This document shows positions 16,727 to 24,499 of a DNA stretch of 42,503 nt, piece by piece. The notes below the pieces were generated by a model, which ran no database searches, was not told where the DNA came from, and saw nothing but the letters and a program-made list of their open reading frames with translations. A program made the translations under genes and the position numbers. The stretch covers positions 1 to 42,503 of the forward strand of contig PLIO01000162.1 of the NCBI GenBank assembly GCA_003140075.1, in the 5' to 3' direction. The stretch's first letter is position 1; every line of letters begins with the position of its first letter. The stretch is from Acidobacteriaceae bacterium. GTDB taxonomy: Bacteria > Acidobacteriota > Terriglobia > Terriglobales > Acidobacteriaceae.

Positions 16727-17545
16727 GTGACCTCGTCAATCCGCGAATGGTTGAATCTGCTGGTGCGCTGGTTTCACGTTTTTGCCGCGATCATGTGGGT
16801 CGGCCAAACCTACTATTTCACCTGGCTGGACGGCCAATTCGGCAAGCTCGCGAAGAACGCCTCCGCGGACGGCACAAACCCGTCAGTCTGGATGGTGCAC
16901 AGCGGCGGTTTCTACACCGTCGATAAACAAACAGCGCTGAAAGTCGGTCCCGAGCAGGTGCATTGGTTTCGATGGGAAGCGTTGATGACGTGGCTGAGTG
17001 GAATGGTGCTGCTGTTTCTCGTCTATTACTCCAGCAGCGGACTGATTGACGCGGACGTGGCCAACATTTCTCAAGCAGCCGGCGCTGCCATCGGACTGGC
17101 TGTGCTGGTTGGAGGGTGGCTCGTGTACGATCTTGCGGTGCGGTCGGCTTTGGGCAAGTCGGAAGCCATGTTTGCTGTATTCTCTTTGGCGATGATTGCC
17201 GTGCTGGCATGGGGATTGTCGCGTGTGTTCAGCGGACGCGCGGCTTATATCCACGTTGGGGCGGTGATGGGGACAATCATGACCGCCAACGTTTGGTTTC
17301 GAATTCTTCCCTCGCAGCGCAAAATGATCGCTGCGGCTGCGGCCGGAACAAAGTTCGACGCGGCACTGGGAGCGCAAGCCAAGCTGCGCTCCAAGCACAA
17401 TACGTTCATGGCGGTCCCGGTGGCCTTTATCATGATCAGCAGTCACTTTCCCGTCGCGACTTACGGGAACACTTACGGATGGGAAGTTCTTGTGGGCCTC
17501 GTTTTGCTCGGTTGGGCGGCGGCGAAAATTATTCGCGAGGCTTAA
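16727..17545 (+). CDS. puuD: Membrane urate oxidase, PuuD type, without cytochrome c domain
   Basis: Oxidises urate to 5-hydroxyisourate at the inner membrane. The 272-residue protein matches the Urate_ox_N (DUF989) membrane module of PuuD: LLVRWFHVFAAIMWVGQTYYF at the start, then WFRWEALMTWLSGMVLL, then HVGAVMGTIMTANVWFRILPSQ and a final helix pair containing PVAFIMISSHFP. There are about 7-8 hydrophobic segments, with conserved His residues (HVF, HWFRWEA, HVGAV, SHF). Characterised PuuD proteins carry a C-terminal cytochrome c; here the protein ends IIREA right after the last helix and has no CxxCH. Start GTG with GGAG eight bases upstream. No soluble uricase is in the window, so this is the operon's urate-oxidising step. 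Confidence 0.85.
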   Translation: MTSSIREWLNLLVRWFHVFAAIMWVGQTYYFTWLDGQFGKLAKNASADGTNPSVWMVHSGGFYTVDKQTALKVGPEQVHWFRWEALMTWLSGMVLLFLVYYSSSGLIDADVANISQAAGAAIGLAVLVGGWLVYDLAVRSALGKSEAMFAVFSLAMIAVLAWGLSRVFSGRAAYIHVGAVMGTIMTANVWFRILPSQRKMIAAAAAGTKFDAALGAQAKLRSKHNTFMAVPVAFIMISSHFPVATYGNTYGWEVLVGLVLLGWAAAKIIREA

Positions 17546-17584
17546 GCTGCAGCAGTGCGCGATTCATCGACAGAATAGAATCTA

Positions 17585-18847
17585 GTGCGGACAAGTGAGA
17601 TCACAGCTCGCGCGGAAGAAGTTATCGTCCGGTGTCAACGCCTCGCTTTGTTTACAGAGGATCCAGGCAGCACGCGGCGAACGTTTTTGTCTTCACCGAT
17701 GCGTGACTGCCACCGGGAAATTTCTCGATGGATGGAGTTGCTAGGCGTTCACGCGCGAGTGGACGCGGCGGGAAATCTGTGTGGATTTTATCCGGGAACT
17801 GAGCGGAAAGCGCCGCGCCTCTTGATCGGGTCTCACCTCGATACAGTTCCGAACGCCGGCGCTTACGATGGAGTTTTGGGGGTCGTGCTCGCCCTCGCGT
17901 TGCTGGAGGAGTTGCGCGGACGCAGGCTTGCTTTTGGTATCGAGGTGCTTGGTTTCTCCGAGGAGGAAGGAGTGCGCTTCGGCATTCCGTTCATCGGCAG
18001 CCGTGCGCTGGTCGGCAGGCTGGATCGGGAACTTCTGGACGCGCAGGATGCCCAAGGCATCTCCGTGAGGAAGGCGATTCAGAACTTTGGGCTGAATCCC
18101 GAGGAGATTCCACAGGCTGAGTTGGAGAGCGACGCTTTGGGCTATATTGAATTTCACATCGAGCAGGGGCCTGTGTTGGAGAATCTGAATCAACCGCTCG
18201 CGGCGGTTGAAGCCATCGCCGGGCAGAGTCGATTGGAGTTCATCTTTTGTGGCCGCGCGAATCATGCGGGCACGACGCCGATGCATCTTCGCCGTGACGC
18301 GCTTGCTGGCGCGGCGGAGTGGATTAGCGCCGTAGAACAAGCGGCTCGGGGAGTTCATGGTCTGGTCGCGACGGTCGGAAAAATCGGAGTAAAGCTCGGA
18401 GCGACGAACGTGATCGCGGGCGAGGCACGGCTCACGCTTGACGTTCGTCACAGGTCCGACGACATTCGATTGCGCGCCGTGGAGGATCTCATCGGCAAAG
18501 CTCGGGAAATTGTGGCACGCCGCCGATTGTCGGTGACGGAGACTACGTTGTTAGACCAGCGAGCAGTGGCGATGGATTCAGTCCTCGTTGAGGAGATAGA
18601 ACGGGCAATCTGCAAAACTGGGTGCAAGCCGCATCGGATGACGAGCGGCGCTGGTCATGATGCCATGATTGTGGCTGAAAAAATTCCTGCTGCGATGATC
18701 TTTCTGCGGTCTCCGGGTGGAATCAGCCACGACCCTGCGGAATCGATTGCAGTTGAGGATGTAGAGAAGGCGATCGAGTGCGGGCTGCATCTTCTCGATC
18801 AGCTTGCCGCTTCGCCCGAATTTCAGAAAAGGATAAACCGTGCATAA
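17585..18847 (+). CDS. allC: Allantoate amidohydrolase (M20 family)
   Basis: Hydrolyses allantoate to (S)-ureidoglycine, CO2 and ammonia. A 420-residue dinuclear metallohydrolase of the M20/AllC-hydantoinase group. Metal-site residues are visible: His84 (GSHLDTVPNAGAYDG), Asp95, Glu126/Glu127 (GFSEEEGVRFG) and His191 (FHIEQGP). FSEEEGVRFGIPFIGSRALVG and the C-terminal SGAGHDAM then SPGGISHDPAES are typical of allantoate amidohydrolases and distinguish it from the paralogue at 19583. The GTG at 17585 has only a weak ribosome site. The stop lies inside the first codons of the next gene (8-base overlap). Confidence 0.88.
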   Translation: MRTSEITARAEEVIVRCQRLALFTEDPGSTRRTFLSSPMRDCHREISRWMELLGVHARVDAAGNLCGFYPGTERKAPRLLIGSHLDTVPNAGAYDGVLGVVLALALLEELRGRRLAFGIEVLGFSEEEGVRFGIPFIGSRALVGRLDRELLDAQDAQGISVRKAIQNFGLNPEEIPQAELESDALGYIEFHIEQGPVLENLNQPLAAVEAIAGQSRLEFIFCGRANHAGTTPMHLRRDALAGAAEWISAVEQAARGVHGLVATVGKIGVKLGATNVIAGEARLTLDVRHRSDDIRLRAVEDLIGKAREIVARRRLSVTETTLLDQRAVAMDSVLVEEIERAICKTGCKPHRMTSGAGHDAMIVAEKIPAAMIFLRSPGGISHDPAESIAVEDVEKAIECGLHLLDQLAASPEFQKRINRA

Positions 18848-19580
18848 TCTTGGCCGGACCCGAAGTTCGCAGCAGCCGAATCATTTGCTTCTGACCGCAG
18901 ATACTTTTGTGCGTACCACGCTGCCGGGAATGAAGGCGTGCTCCGCGATTGTGCATGTAGGCCCGGCGTCAGGCGCCAGGTTCACGCAGTACACCGCCGA
19001 ATTTGAAGCTGGGGGAGAACTGGGTGACACCTCGGCGCAGCGCTTCATCTTCGTCATTGAGGGCGGTGTGGAACTAGAAGTGGATGGCAAGACGAGCGCG
19101 CTCGGTGGCCGCGGATACGCCTATCTCCCCGCTGGAGTGCAGCACCGGGTTGTGGCGACACGGGTGAGCCGCGTCGCCGTAATCGAGAAGCTCTACCAGG
19201 CTCTTCCGTCGGTTGCGCCGCCGAAGTTGATTGTGTCGAACGAGGACGCGATATCTTCGCATCCCCTCGGAGACGATTCCAGCCTGCAGGTCAAGTGTTT
19301 GCTTCCCGATGAGATGAGTTTCGACTTTGCCGTGAACACGATGGTCTACCAGCCGGGGTCTTCGCTGAGCATGGTGGAAATGCATGTGATGGAGCACGGG
19401 CTCATCATGCTCGAAGGCGGCGGAATCTACCGGCTCGGTGACTCGTGGTATCCGGTGACAGCGGGAGATTTCATCTGGATGGGACCGTGGTGTCCGCAGT
19501 GGTTTGGAGCGATCGGCAAAGCGCCCGCAAAATATCTCATCTACAAAGATTGGAACCGGCATCCCCTGGCGGGCCTGTAG
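18840..19580 (+). CDS. allE: (S)-Ureidoglycine aminohydrolase (bicupin)
   Basis: Releases ammonia from unstable (S)-ureidoglycine to give (S)-ureidoglycolate stereospecifically. A 246-residue bicupin. The N-terminal cupin spans about 45-125 (QRFIFVIEGGVELEVDG, YLPAGVQH). The C-terminal cupin spans about 160-240 and carries the Mn site residues Glu180, His182 and His186 (MVEMHVMEHG) and Gln220 (WCPQWFG), matching the ligand set known for AllE/UGAH. The conserved end KYLIYKDWNRHP is also present. The GTG start is supported by AAAAGGA seven bases upstream and overlaps the end of allC. Its place between the two M20 hydrolases matches the reaction order. Confidence 0.93.
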   Translation: MHNLGRTRSSQQPNHLLLTADTFVRTTLPGMKACSAIVHVGPASGARFTQYTAEFEAGGELGDTSAQRFIFVIEGGVELEVDGKTSALGGRGYAYLPAGVQHRVVATRVSRVAVIEKLYQALPSVAPPKLIVSNEDAISSHPLGDDSSLQVKCLLPDEMSFDFAVNTMVYQPGSSLSMVEMHVMEHGLIMLEGGGIYRLGDSWYPVTAGDFIWMGPWCPQWFGAIGKAPAKYLIYKDWNRHPLAGL

Positions 19581-19582
19581 CA

Positions 19583-20821
19583 ATGACTCTGGCTATCGAC
19601 GGAGATCGACTGCTGTCAGAAATCGAAACGCTGGCCTCGTTTTCTGACGCGGAAGCTCCAGCGGTGACACGAATCGTTTTTACTCCCACCGATCTCAAAG
19701 CGCGGGCGTGGATGATGGCGCATTGCGAGGAGGCTGGACTCGCGGTGCGACAGGATGCCGCCGGAAATACCTTTGCACGCTGGGAAGGTTCTGACCCGGC
19801 CGCGCCAGTTGTTGGCACGGGCTCGCACATCGACGCGATTCCGAACGCGGGGAAATACGATGGCGTGGTGGGAGTGCTGGGAGGCTTGGAAGCGATTCGC
19901 GGGCTGCAGAGAAATGGATTCCGTCCGAAGCATTCGATTGAGCTACTTATTTTCACTTCCGAAGAGCCGACGCGTTTTGGAATCGGTTGTATCGGGAGCA
20001 GGCTGCTCTCCGGCACGCTTTCCGCTGATGCGGCAAGGAAACTAAAGGATAACGATGGGAACGCACTTGACGAGGTTCGCCGTGCGGCTGGATTTGGAGG
20101 CGAACTCGAACAAGTGAAGTTGCCGAGTGACTACTACAAGGCATTCGTCGAATTGCACATTGAGCAGGGGCCGCTGTTGGAACGCCAGCAAATTTCTCTG
20201 GGCATAGTCACGAAAATTGCGGCGCCGGCGAGTCTTCGCATCTTGATTAAGGGCTCGGGCGGACACGCCGGGGGTGTGTTGATGCCAGATCGTCGCGATG
20301 CTCTGTGCGCGGCGGCCGAGATGATCCTGGCGATCGAGAGTGCCGCACGCACCAGCGGAACGATTGACACGGTGGCGACCGTGGGCATCTGCGACGTATT
20401 TCCCGGCGCGGTCAATAGTATTCCCAGCCGGGTTCGCCTCAGCGTGGACCTCCGAGACACCGACCTGGGACGCCGCGACCGCGTCATGAGTACGATTGAG
20501 ACTGCTTGCTATTCGATTGCGATGGAGCGGCGCGTATCGATTGACTGGGAGTTGGTGAACGCCGACGCGCCAGCGGACTGTGCTCCATCGATCATCGATG
20601 CGCTTTCTGAATCTTGCCGCAAGCACCAGACGAAATTCCTTTCCATGGTGAGTCGCGCTTATCATGACTCGCTTTTCATCGCACGCATCGCTCCGGTCGC
20701 GATGTTATTCATTCCCTGCCGCAATGGATATAGCCACCGTCCCGACGAATACGCGGCACCGGAGGATATTGTTCGAGGAACACTCGTACTGGCGGAGACA
20801 CTCAGAGTCCTGTCTGAGTGA
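19583..20821 (+). CDS. uah: Ureidoglycolate amidohydrolase, plant UAH-like (M20 family)
   Basis: Final ureide step: (S)-ureidoglycolate to glyoxylate, CO2 and two ammonia. It has 412 residues. Metal-site residues: His82 and Asp93 (GSHIDAIPNAGKYDGVVGV), Glu127/Glu128 (FTSEEPTRFGIGCIGSRLL) and His192 (ELHIEQGP). The stretch SRAYHDSLFIARIAP, then FIPCRNGYSHRPDEYAAPED, closely follows, from memory, the plant UAH C-terminus (SRAYHDSLFMARISP.. GYSHKPEEY). FTSEEPTRFG rather than the AllC-style FSEEEG also supports UAH over a second AllC. The ATG at 19583 lies two bases after the allE stop. A role as an N-carbamoyl amino acid hydrolase is less likely given the operon. Confidence 0.88.
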   Translation: MTLAIDGDRLLSEIETLASFSDAEAPAVTRIVFTPTDLKARAWMMAHCEEAGLAVRQDAAGNTFARWEGSDPAAPVVGTGSHIDAIPNAGKYDGVVGVLGGLEAIRGLQRNGFRPKHSIELLIFTSEEPTRFGIGCIGSRLLSGTLSADAARKLKDNDGNALDEVRRAAGFGGELEQVKLPSDYYKAFVELHIEQGPLLERQQISLGIVTKIAAPASLRILIKGSGGHAGGVLMPDRRDALCAAAEMILAIESAARTSGTIDTVATVGICDVFPGAVNSIPSRVRLSVDLRDTDLGRRDRVMSTIETACYSIAMERRVSIDWELVNADAPADCAPSIIDALSESCRKHQTKFLSMVSRAYHDSLFIARIAPVAMLFIPCRNGYSHRPDEYAAPEDIVRGTLVLAETLRVLSE

Positions 20822-20843
20822 CGTTTGTCAGCTTCAGCTTTGA

Positions 20844-21914
20844 CTATGGCGAGTGTGGGATGGTGGATTCCCGGTCCGCCCAATGCTCAACAATGTCTCG
20901 CACTACCTTGTCTCCAACGATCTGCGCTGCTTCCAAGGCTGGCATATAAGCCGAGTAGTTGCCGGAAACCATCTCTTGCAGACTTTCTGCTGCGGGCACG
21001 CCCGGCGCTTCGCGGTCGTAGTTGCTGACCGTGCGCAGCACGAGCACCCGGCGCAGATCGACGCGCCCTGCCTGGCTCAGGAACGTGAGAGCTTGCAGCG
21101 TGCCGGAATCCTCCATGGCAGCGACCATGTAATTGCCTTGGCCGTTGGTGTAGTAGCGAGTCCAGGCGTTGGCCCATTCGTTCATCTTAGAGCCGTGCCA
21201 GAATGTGCTTGCCGAAAGCGTATCGCCTCTCGCTACAAACGGTGGTTTCAGGGCATTTGGGAAGCCAGCAAACCGCGCCCGCGACTTGCGCAGGGAGTCG
21301 GAATCCGCGAGCGGCAAGCCTTGCGTAAGGCGAAATGCCCAGCCCACCAACTCCGGATTCAGCGCGTACACTTCGCCGTAGGAGTTGTCGGCAGGCTGCT
21401 CGTAGGGTGTTCCCTTGCGCAGGGGCAAGTAACCAGTCGGCCAGCTTTCCGGAATCTGACGAGCATCGATCTCGAACGCCAGGTCGCCGTCAACAACGTG
21501 ATCCGCCCAGACGGCCGACCCAACCGAAACGTCCGCCGGGTCTCCGCCGCCAATTCCAGCGACGATCCAATATGTTTTCGAGAGGTCGAAACGCGGGTCG
21601 AGACCCAGCGCCATTACTGATGCCGTGGCCCTGGCCGTTCCGACTCCTGTCACCATGCCGAGTACACCGTCCTTGTTCAAGCGCACGTGGCGATAGCCCG
21701 AAGGCAGTGGAAGAACCTGGTCGAGATGCTCACGCTCCACCCAAAGCTGAAATTCTCCGGGAGTATCGCTAGTGTCTTCACCGCGTTCGAACATAGTCAC
21801 TACGACGACCTTGATGCGGATGGGAGCAGCCGGAGAAGTGGCCTGCCCAGCAAGGGAATGTGAACAGACTATGGACAGCACGAGAGCGGGAATTGACCAC
21901 CTGGCAAACTGCAC
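20844..21914 (-). CDS. NUP-family purine nucleoside permease/phosphorylase-like protein, exported
   Basis: A 356-residue member of the purine nucleoside permease (NUP) family known from Candida and widespread in bacteria. It begins with a signal peptide (residues 1 to about 23, hydrophobic core PALVLSIVCSHSLAG), so the mature protein is probably periplasmic. Family blocks: KVVVVTMFERGEDTSDTPGE, VTGVGTARATASVMALGLD, WIVAGIGGGDPADVSVGSA, DGDLAFEIDARQIP, MEDSGTLQAL and VLRTVSNYDREAPG. The fold resembles nucleoside phosphorylases (GxGxxxA, MEDSG), so nucleoside binding or phosphorolysis is as plausible as transport; there are no multiple membrane spans. GTG start with GGAG upstream. Paired with adenosine deaminase on the same strand, 24 bp away. 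Confidence 0.88.
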   Translation of the reverse strand: MQFARWSIPALVLSIVCSHSLAGQATSPAAPIRIKVVVVTMFERGEDTSDTPGEFQLWVEREHLDQVLPLPSGYRHVRLNKDGVLGMVTGVGTARATASVMALGLDPRFDLSKTYWIVAGIGGGDPADVSVGSAVWADHVVDGDLAFEIDARQIPESWPTGYLPLRKGTPYEQPADNSYGEVYALNPELVGWAFRLTQGLPLADSDSLRKSRARFAGFPNALKPPFVARGDTLSASTFWHGSKMNEWANAWTRYYTNGQGNYMVAAMEDSGTLQALTFLSQAGRVDLRRVLVLRTVSNYDREAPGVPAAESLQEMVSGNYSAYMPALEAAQIVGDKVVRDIVEHWADRESTIPHSP

Positions 21915-21938
21915 ACGAAGTCTCCGTAGCTTACAGAT

Positions 21939-23030
21939 TCAGATAGACGTCTTGGCTCCGATCGATTCCCGGATCTTGGCGTAACCGGGTTTGATAGCGG
22001 AATAAATGAAGTCGCAGCGCTGTTTATAGGGCAAGAACGCACTCTTCATCGCGTTAATGGTGATCTTCTCAAAATCATCGAGATTCAAACCAAAAGTTTC
22101 CGCTGCGGCTGCGAATTCCTGAGTCATGCTTGTGCTGCTCATCAACCGGTTGTCGGTGTTGAGGGTGACGCGGAATTTTTCCTGATAAAGAATTTTGAAA
22201 GGATGCTCGGCCAAACTGGGCGTCGCGCCGGTGTGTACGTTGCTCAGCAGACAAATCTCCAACGGGATGCGTTTATCGAGAACGTATTGAGCCAGATCAC
22301 CCAACTTCACCGCCTTACCGTCAACGACGGCAATGTCCTCGATGAGCCGTGTTCCGTGCCCGATGCGGTGCGCGCCGCAATATTGAATCGCCTGCCAGAT
22401 CGATTCTTTTCCGTAGCCTTCGCCGGCGTGGATTGTGATGTTGAAGTTCTCGCGCTGAATGTAGTGAAAAGCATCTACGTGCTTCTTGGGAGGATAACCG
22501 CCCTCTTCGCCCGCCAGATCGAAACCAACCACGCCACGCGAGCGGAAATCGACTGCGAGTTCCGCCATTTCGAGCGACGTGTTCATGTTGCGCATCGCGC
22601 AAATGATTAATCCAGAAGAAATTCCAAATTCTTTTCGTCCTCGTTCCAATCCTTTTAATACAGACGAGACGATCTGCTGATGAGTCAATCCCTTGTGGGT
22701 GTGGAAGACAGGCGCAAATCGAGTCTCGAAATACACAACCCCATCTCGACTCAGATCCTCGGCTTGTTCGTAGGCGACCCGCTGCAGGGCCTCTTCGGTC
22801 TGCATGACGGCAATCGTATGGGCAAAACCTTCCAGGTATTTTGTGAGACTGCCTTGATTCGCTCCACGAAAGAACCACTGGGAAAGTGCGGTGGGATCGT
22901 TGGTAGGTAGGTCTGAATATTTGGCATCTCTCGCCAGCTCAATCACAGTCTGCGGCCGCAGCACACCGTCCAGGTGCTCGTGTAGAAGGACTTTGGGCAG
23001 GCTCTGCAATAACCGTTTATCAAGTGTCAC
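21939..23030 (-). CDS. add: Adenosine deaminase
   Basis: Deaminates adenosine to inosine with a catalytic zinc. It has 363 residues. Active-site residues are visible: His17 and His19 (LLHEHLDG), His201 and Glu204 (HAGEGYG), His225 (RIGHG) and Asp293 (LNTDNRLMSST). NTDNRLMS instead of NTDDP is the variant seen in one bacterial Add branch and does not suggest loss of activity. The GTG start at 23030 is preceded by a GGGGAG stretch with long spacing. With the NUP-family gene downstream it forms a two-gene nucleoside unit feeding the purine operon; a nucleoside phosphorylase for inosine is not separately encoded here. Confidence 0.92.
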   Translation of the reverse strand: MTLDKRLLQSLPKVLLHEHLDGVLRPQTVIELARDAKYSDLPTNDPTALSQWFFRGANQGSLTKYLEGFAHTIAVMQTEEALQRVAYEQAEDLSRDGVVYFETRFAPVFHTHKGLTHQQIVSSVLKGLERGRKEFGISSGLIICAMRNMNTSLEMAELAVDFRSRGVVGFDLAGEEGGYPPKKHVDAFHYIQRENFNITIHAGEGYGKESIWQAIQYCGAHRIGHGTRLIEDIAVVDGKAVKLGDLAQYVLDKRIPLEICLLSNVHTGATPSLAEHPFKILYQEKFRVTLNTDNRLMSSTSMTQEFAAAAETFGLNLDDFEKITINAMKSAFLPYKQRCDFIYSAIKPGYAKIRESIGAKTSI

Positions 23031-23149
23031 GGCGTTTGTTTCTCCCCGGCGGCGACCGCCTCACGAAGCAGGCGAAGTGTTGCAAGATAATACACCACGC
23101 TTGCGAATCAGGTTCTCGCTGCATGGACGTGGGAAGCGTTCTGGCGCGC

Positions 23150-23178
23150 TTGACACGGACTTCGCCCTTGCATAGAGT
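23150..23178 (+). promoter_or_regulatory. Sigma70-type promoter for the pca operon
   Basis: Perfect -35 TTGACA (23150-23155), 17-bp spacer, -10 TAGAGT (23173-23178). This gives a start site near 23185 and a leader of about 25 nt to the pcaH ATG. No adjacent IclR- or LysR-type pca regulator gene is in the window. Confidence 0.6.
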
Positions 23179-23210
23179 CTGTGAGTTCAGGAACGGTGAC
23201 GAGATAAAAT

Positions 23211-23915
23211 ATGAACCGCGTTGCAGCGTATCGGCCGGTGTTTCAGGGCACGCAACCGAATCATCTGCATCCGCCGTATGTGTCGTCGATTAAGCGAGCG
23301 CCTACCAAGCCGCAGGTGTCGATTCCTTACACTTTATCCGAAGTGACTGGTCCGTTGTTTGGCCCAGAAATTGTATCGCCGAAGGCCAGCGATTTGACGC
23401 GCGGGCACGCTGGAGAGCCGCTCGGCGAGAGGATCATCGTGAACGGTCGGGTGCTGGACGAAAACAGCCGTCCTCTACCGAATACGCTGGTGGAAATTTG
23501 GCAGGCGAATGCGGCAGGCCGATACCTGCATCGAGTCGATCAGCATGCGGCGCCGCTGGACCCAAATTTCACCGGCTGCGGACAAGCCATCACCGACTCC
23601 GAGGGCCGCTATCGCTTCGTCACCATTCGTCCGGGCGAGTATCCCTGGGGCAATCACCACAACGCCTGGAGGCCCGCGCACATTCATTTTTCTCTCTTCG
23701 GTCCGGCATTTGCGACGCGTCTTGTGACGCAGATGTATTTTCCGGGTGATCCGCTCATTCCGTTTGATCCGATCTTCAACTGCACGGCGGATGAAAAAGC
23801 CCGCGGCCGGCTGATATCGGCGTTCGATTGGGAAACTACGATGCCGGGGCACGCGTTGGGTTACCGCTTCGACCTTATCTTGCGCGGGCGTGAAGCCACG
23901 CCGATGGAGGAATAA
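23211..23915 (+). CDS. pcaH: Protocatechuate 3,4-dioxygenase, beta subunit
   Basis: Catalytic, Fe(III)-binding subunit that cleaves protocatechuate between its hydroxyls to 3-carboxy-cis,cis-muconate. It has 234 residues. The four iron ligands are readable: Tyr105 (GRYLHRVD), Tyr144 (GEYPWGNH), His157 and His159 (RPAHIHFS), offset by three from the well-known Pseudomonas numbering. Family N-terminus YRPVFQGTQPNHLHPPY is present, along with GRVLDENSRPLPNTLVEIWQ. It begins a tightly packed operon, and pcaG follows with no gap. The first ATG is used, with a GAG-containing site upstream. Confidence 0.96.
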   Translation: MNRVAAYRPVFQGTQPNHLHPPYVSSIKRAPTKPQVSIPYTLSEVTGPLFGPEIVSPKASDLTRGHAGEPLGERIIVNGRVLDENSRPLPNTLVEIWQANAAGRYLHRVDQHAAPLDPNFTGCGQAITDSEGRYRFVTIRPGEYPWGNHHNAWRPAHIHFSLFGPAFATRLVTQMYFPGDPLIPFDPIFNCTADEKARGRLISAFDWETTMPGHALGYRFDLILRGREATPMEE

Positions 23916-24491
23916 GTGAGTTTGCAGGCGACTACGTCGCAGACGGTCGGCCCGTTCTTCAAGATTGGCTTCGAGTGGCTCTACCGTGACAACCTGGCAG
24001 GCGAAGGTGTTTCCGGCGAGCGTGTCAGTATTCAGGGCCGAGTTCTTGACGGCGACGGTGTTACGGTACCGGATGCGATTCTGGAAATCTGGCAGGCCAA
24101 TGCGAACGGAAAATATGCTCATCCGGAAGACACGCAAGACAAAGTGCTGGAGCCCGGTTTCAAGGGATACGGCCGGGTGCCGACAAACGCTGAAGGCCGG
24201 TTTAGCTTTGCCACGATCAAGCCCGGGCCGGTGCCCGGGCCTGACGGCAAGGAGCAAGCGCCGCATCTGCTGGTTTCAGTCTTCATGCGGGGAGTGCTGC
24301 GGCGGCTGGTCACGCGAATTTATTTTCCCGATGAACCACGAAATGCCGCGGACTTTATTCTCGGCCTGGTTGAACCGGCGAGGCGGTCTACTTTAATCGC
24401 GAAGAAAGTAGCTGGCGACTCCGGTACGCTGGAATGGAATGTTGTTTTGCAAGGGACGGACGAAACGGTATTCTTCGACTTGGGGTTGTAA
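23916..24491 (+). CDS. pcaG: Protocatechuate 3,4-dioxygenase, alpha subunit
   Basis: Structural partner of PcaH in the 3,4-PCD heteromer. It has 191 residues: TTSQTVGPFFKIGFEWLYRD at the N-terminus, GRVLDGDGVTVPDAILEIWQ in the middle, and LVSVFMRGVLRRLVTRIYFP late, all alpha-subunit blocks. It lacks the beta-type His-x-His iron motif (LLVSVF replaces it), as expected for PcaG. GTG start directly after the pcaH stop, with GGAGGAA a few bases upstream, so the two subunits are probably made in matched amounts. Confidence 0.95.
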   Translation: MSLQATTSQTVGPFFKIGFEWLYRDNLAGEGVSGERVSIQGRVLDGDGVTVPDAILEIWQANANGKYAHPEDTQDKVLEPGFKGYGRVPTNAEGRFSFATIKPGPVPGPDGKEQAPHLLVSVFMRGVLRRLVTRIYFPDEPRNAADFILGLVEPARRSTLIAKKVAGDSGTLEWNVVLQGTDETVFFDLGL

Positions 24492-24499
24492 GCATCTGG

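Noticed and set aside
19445..19582. 46-codon N-terminal extension of the ureidoglycolate amidohydrolase frame
   Set aside because: It lies inside allE and has no M20 homology; the ATG at 19583 fits the family start.
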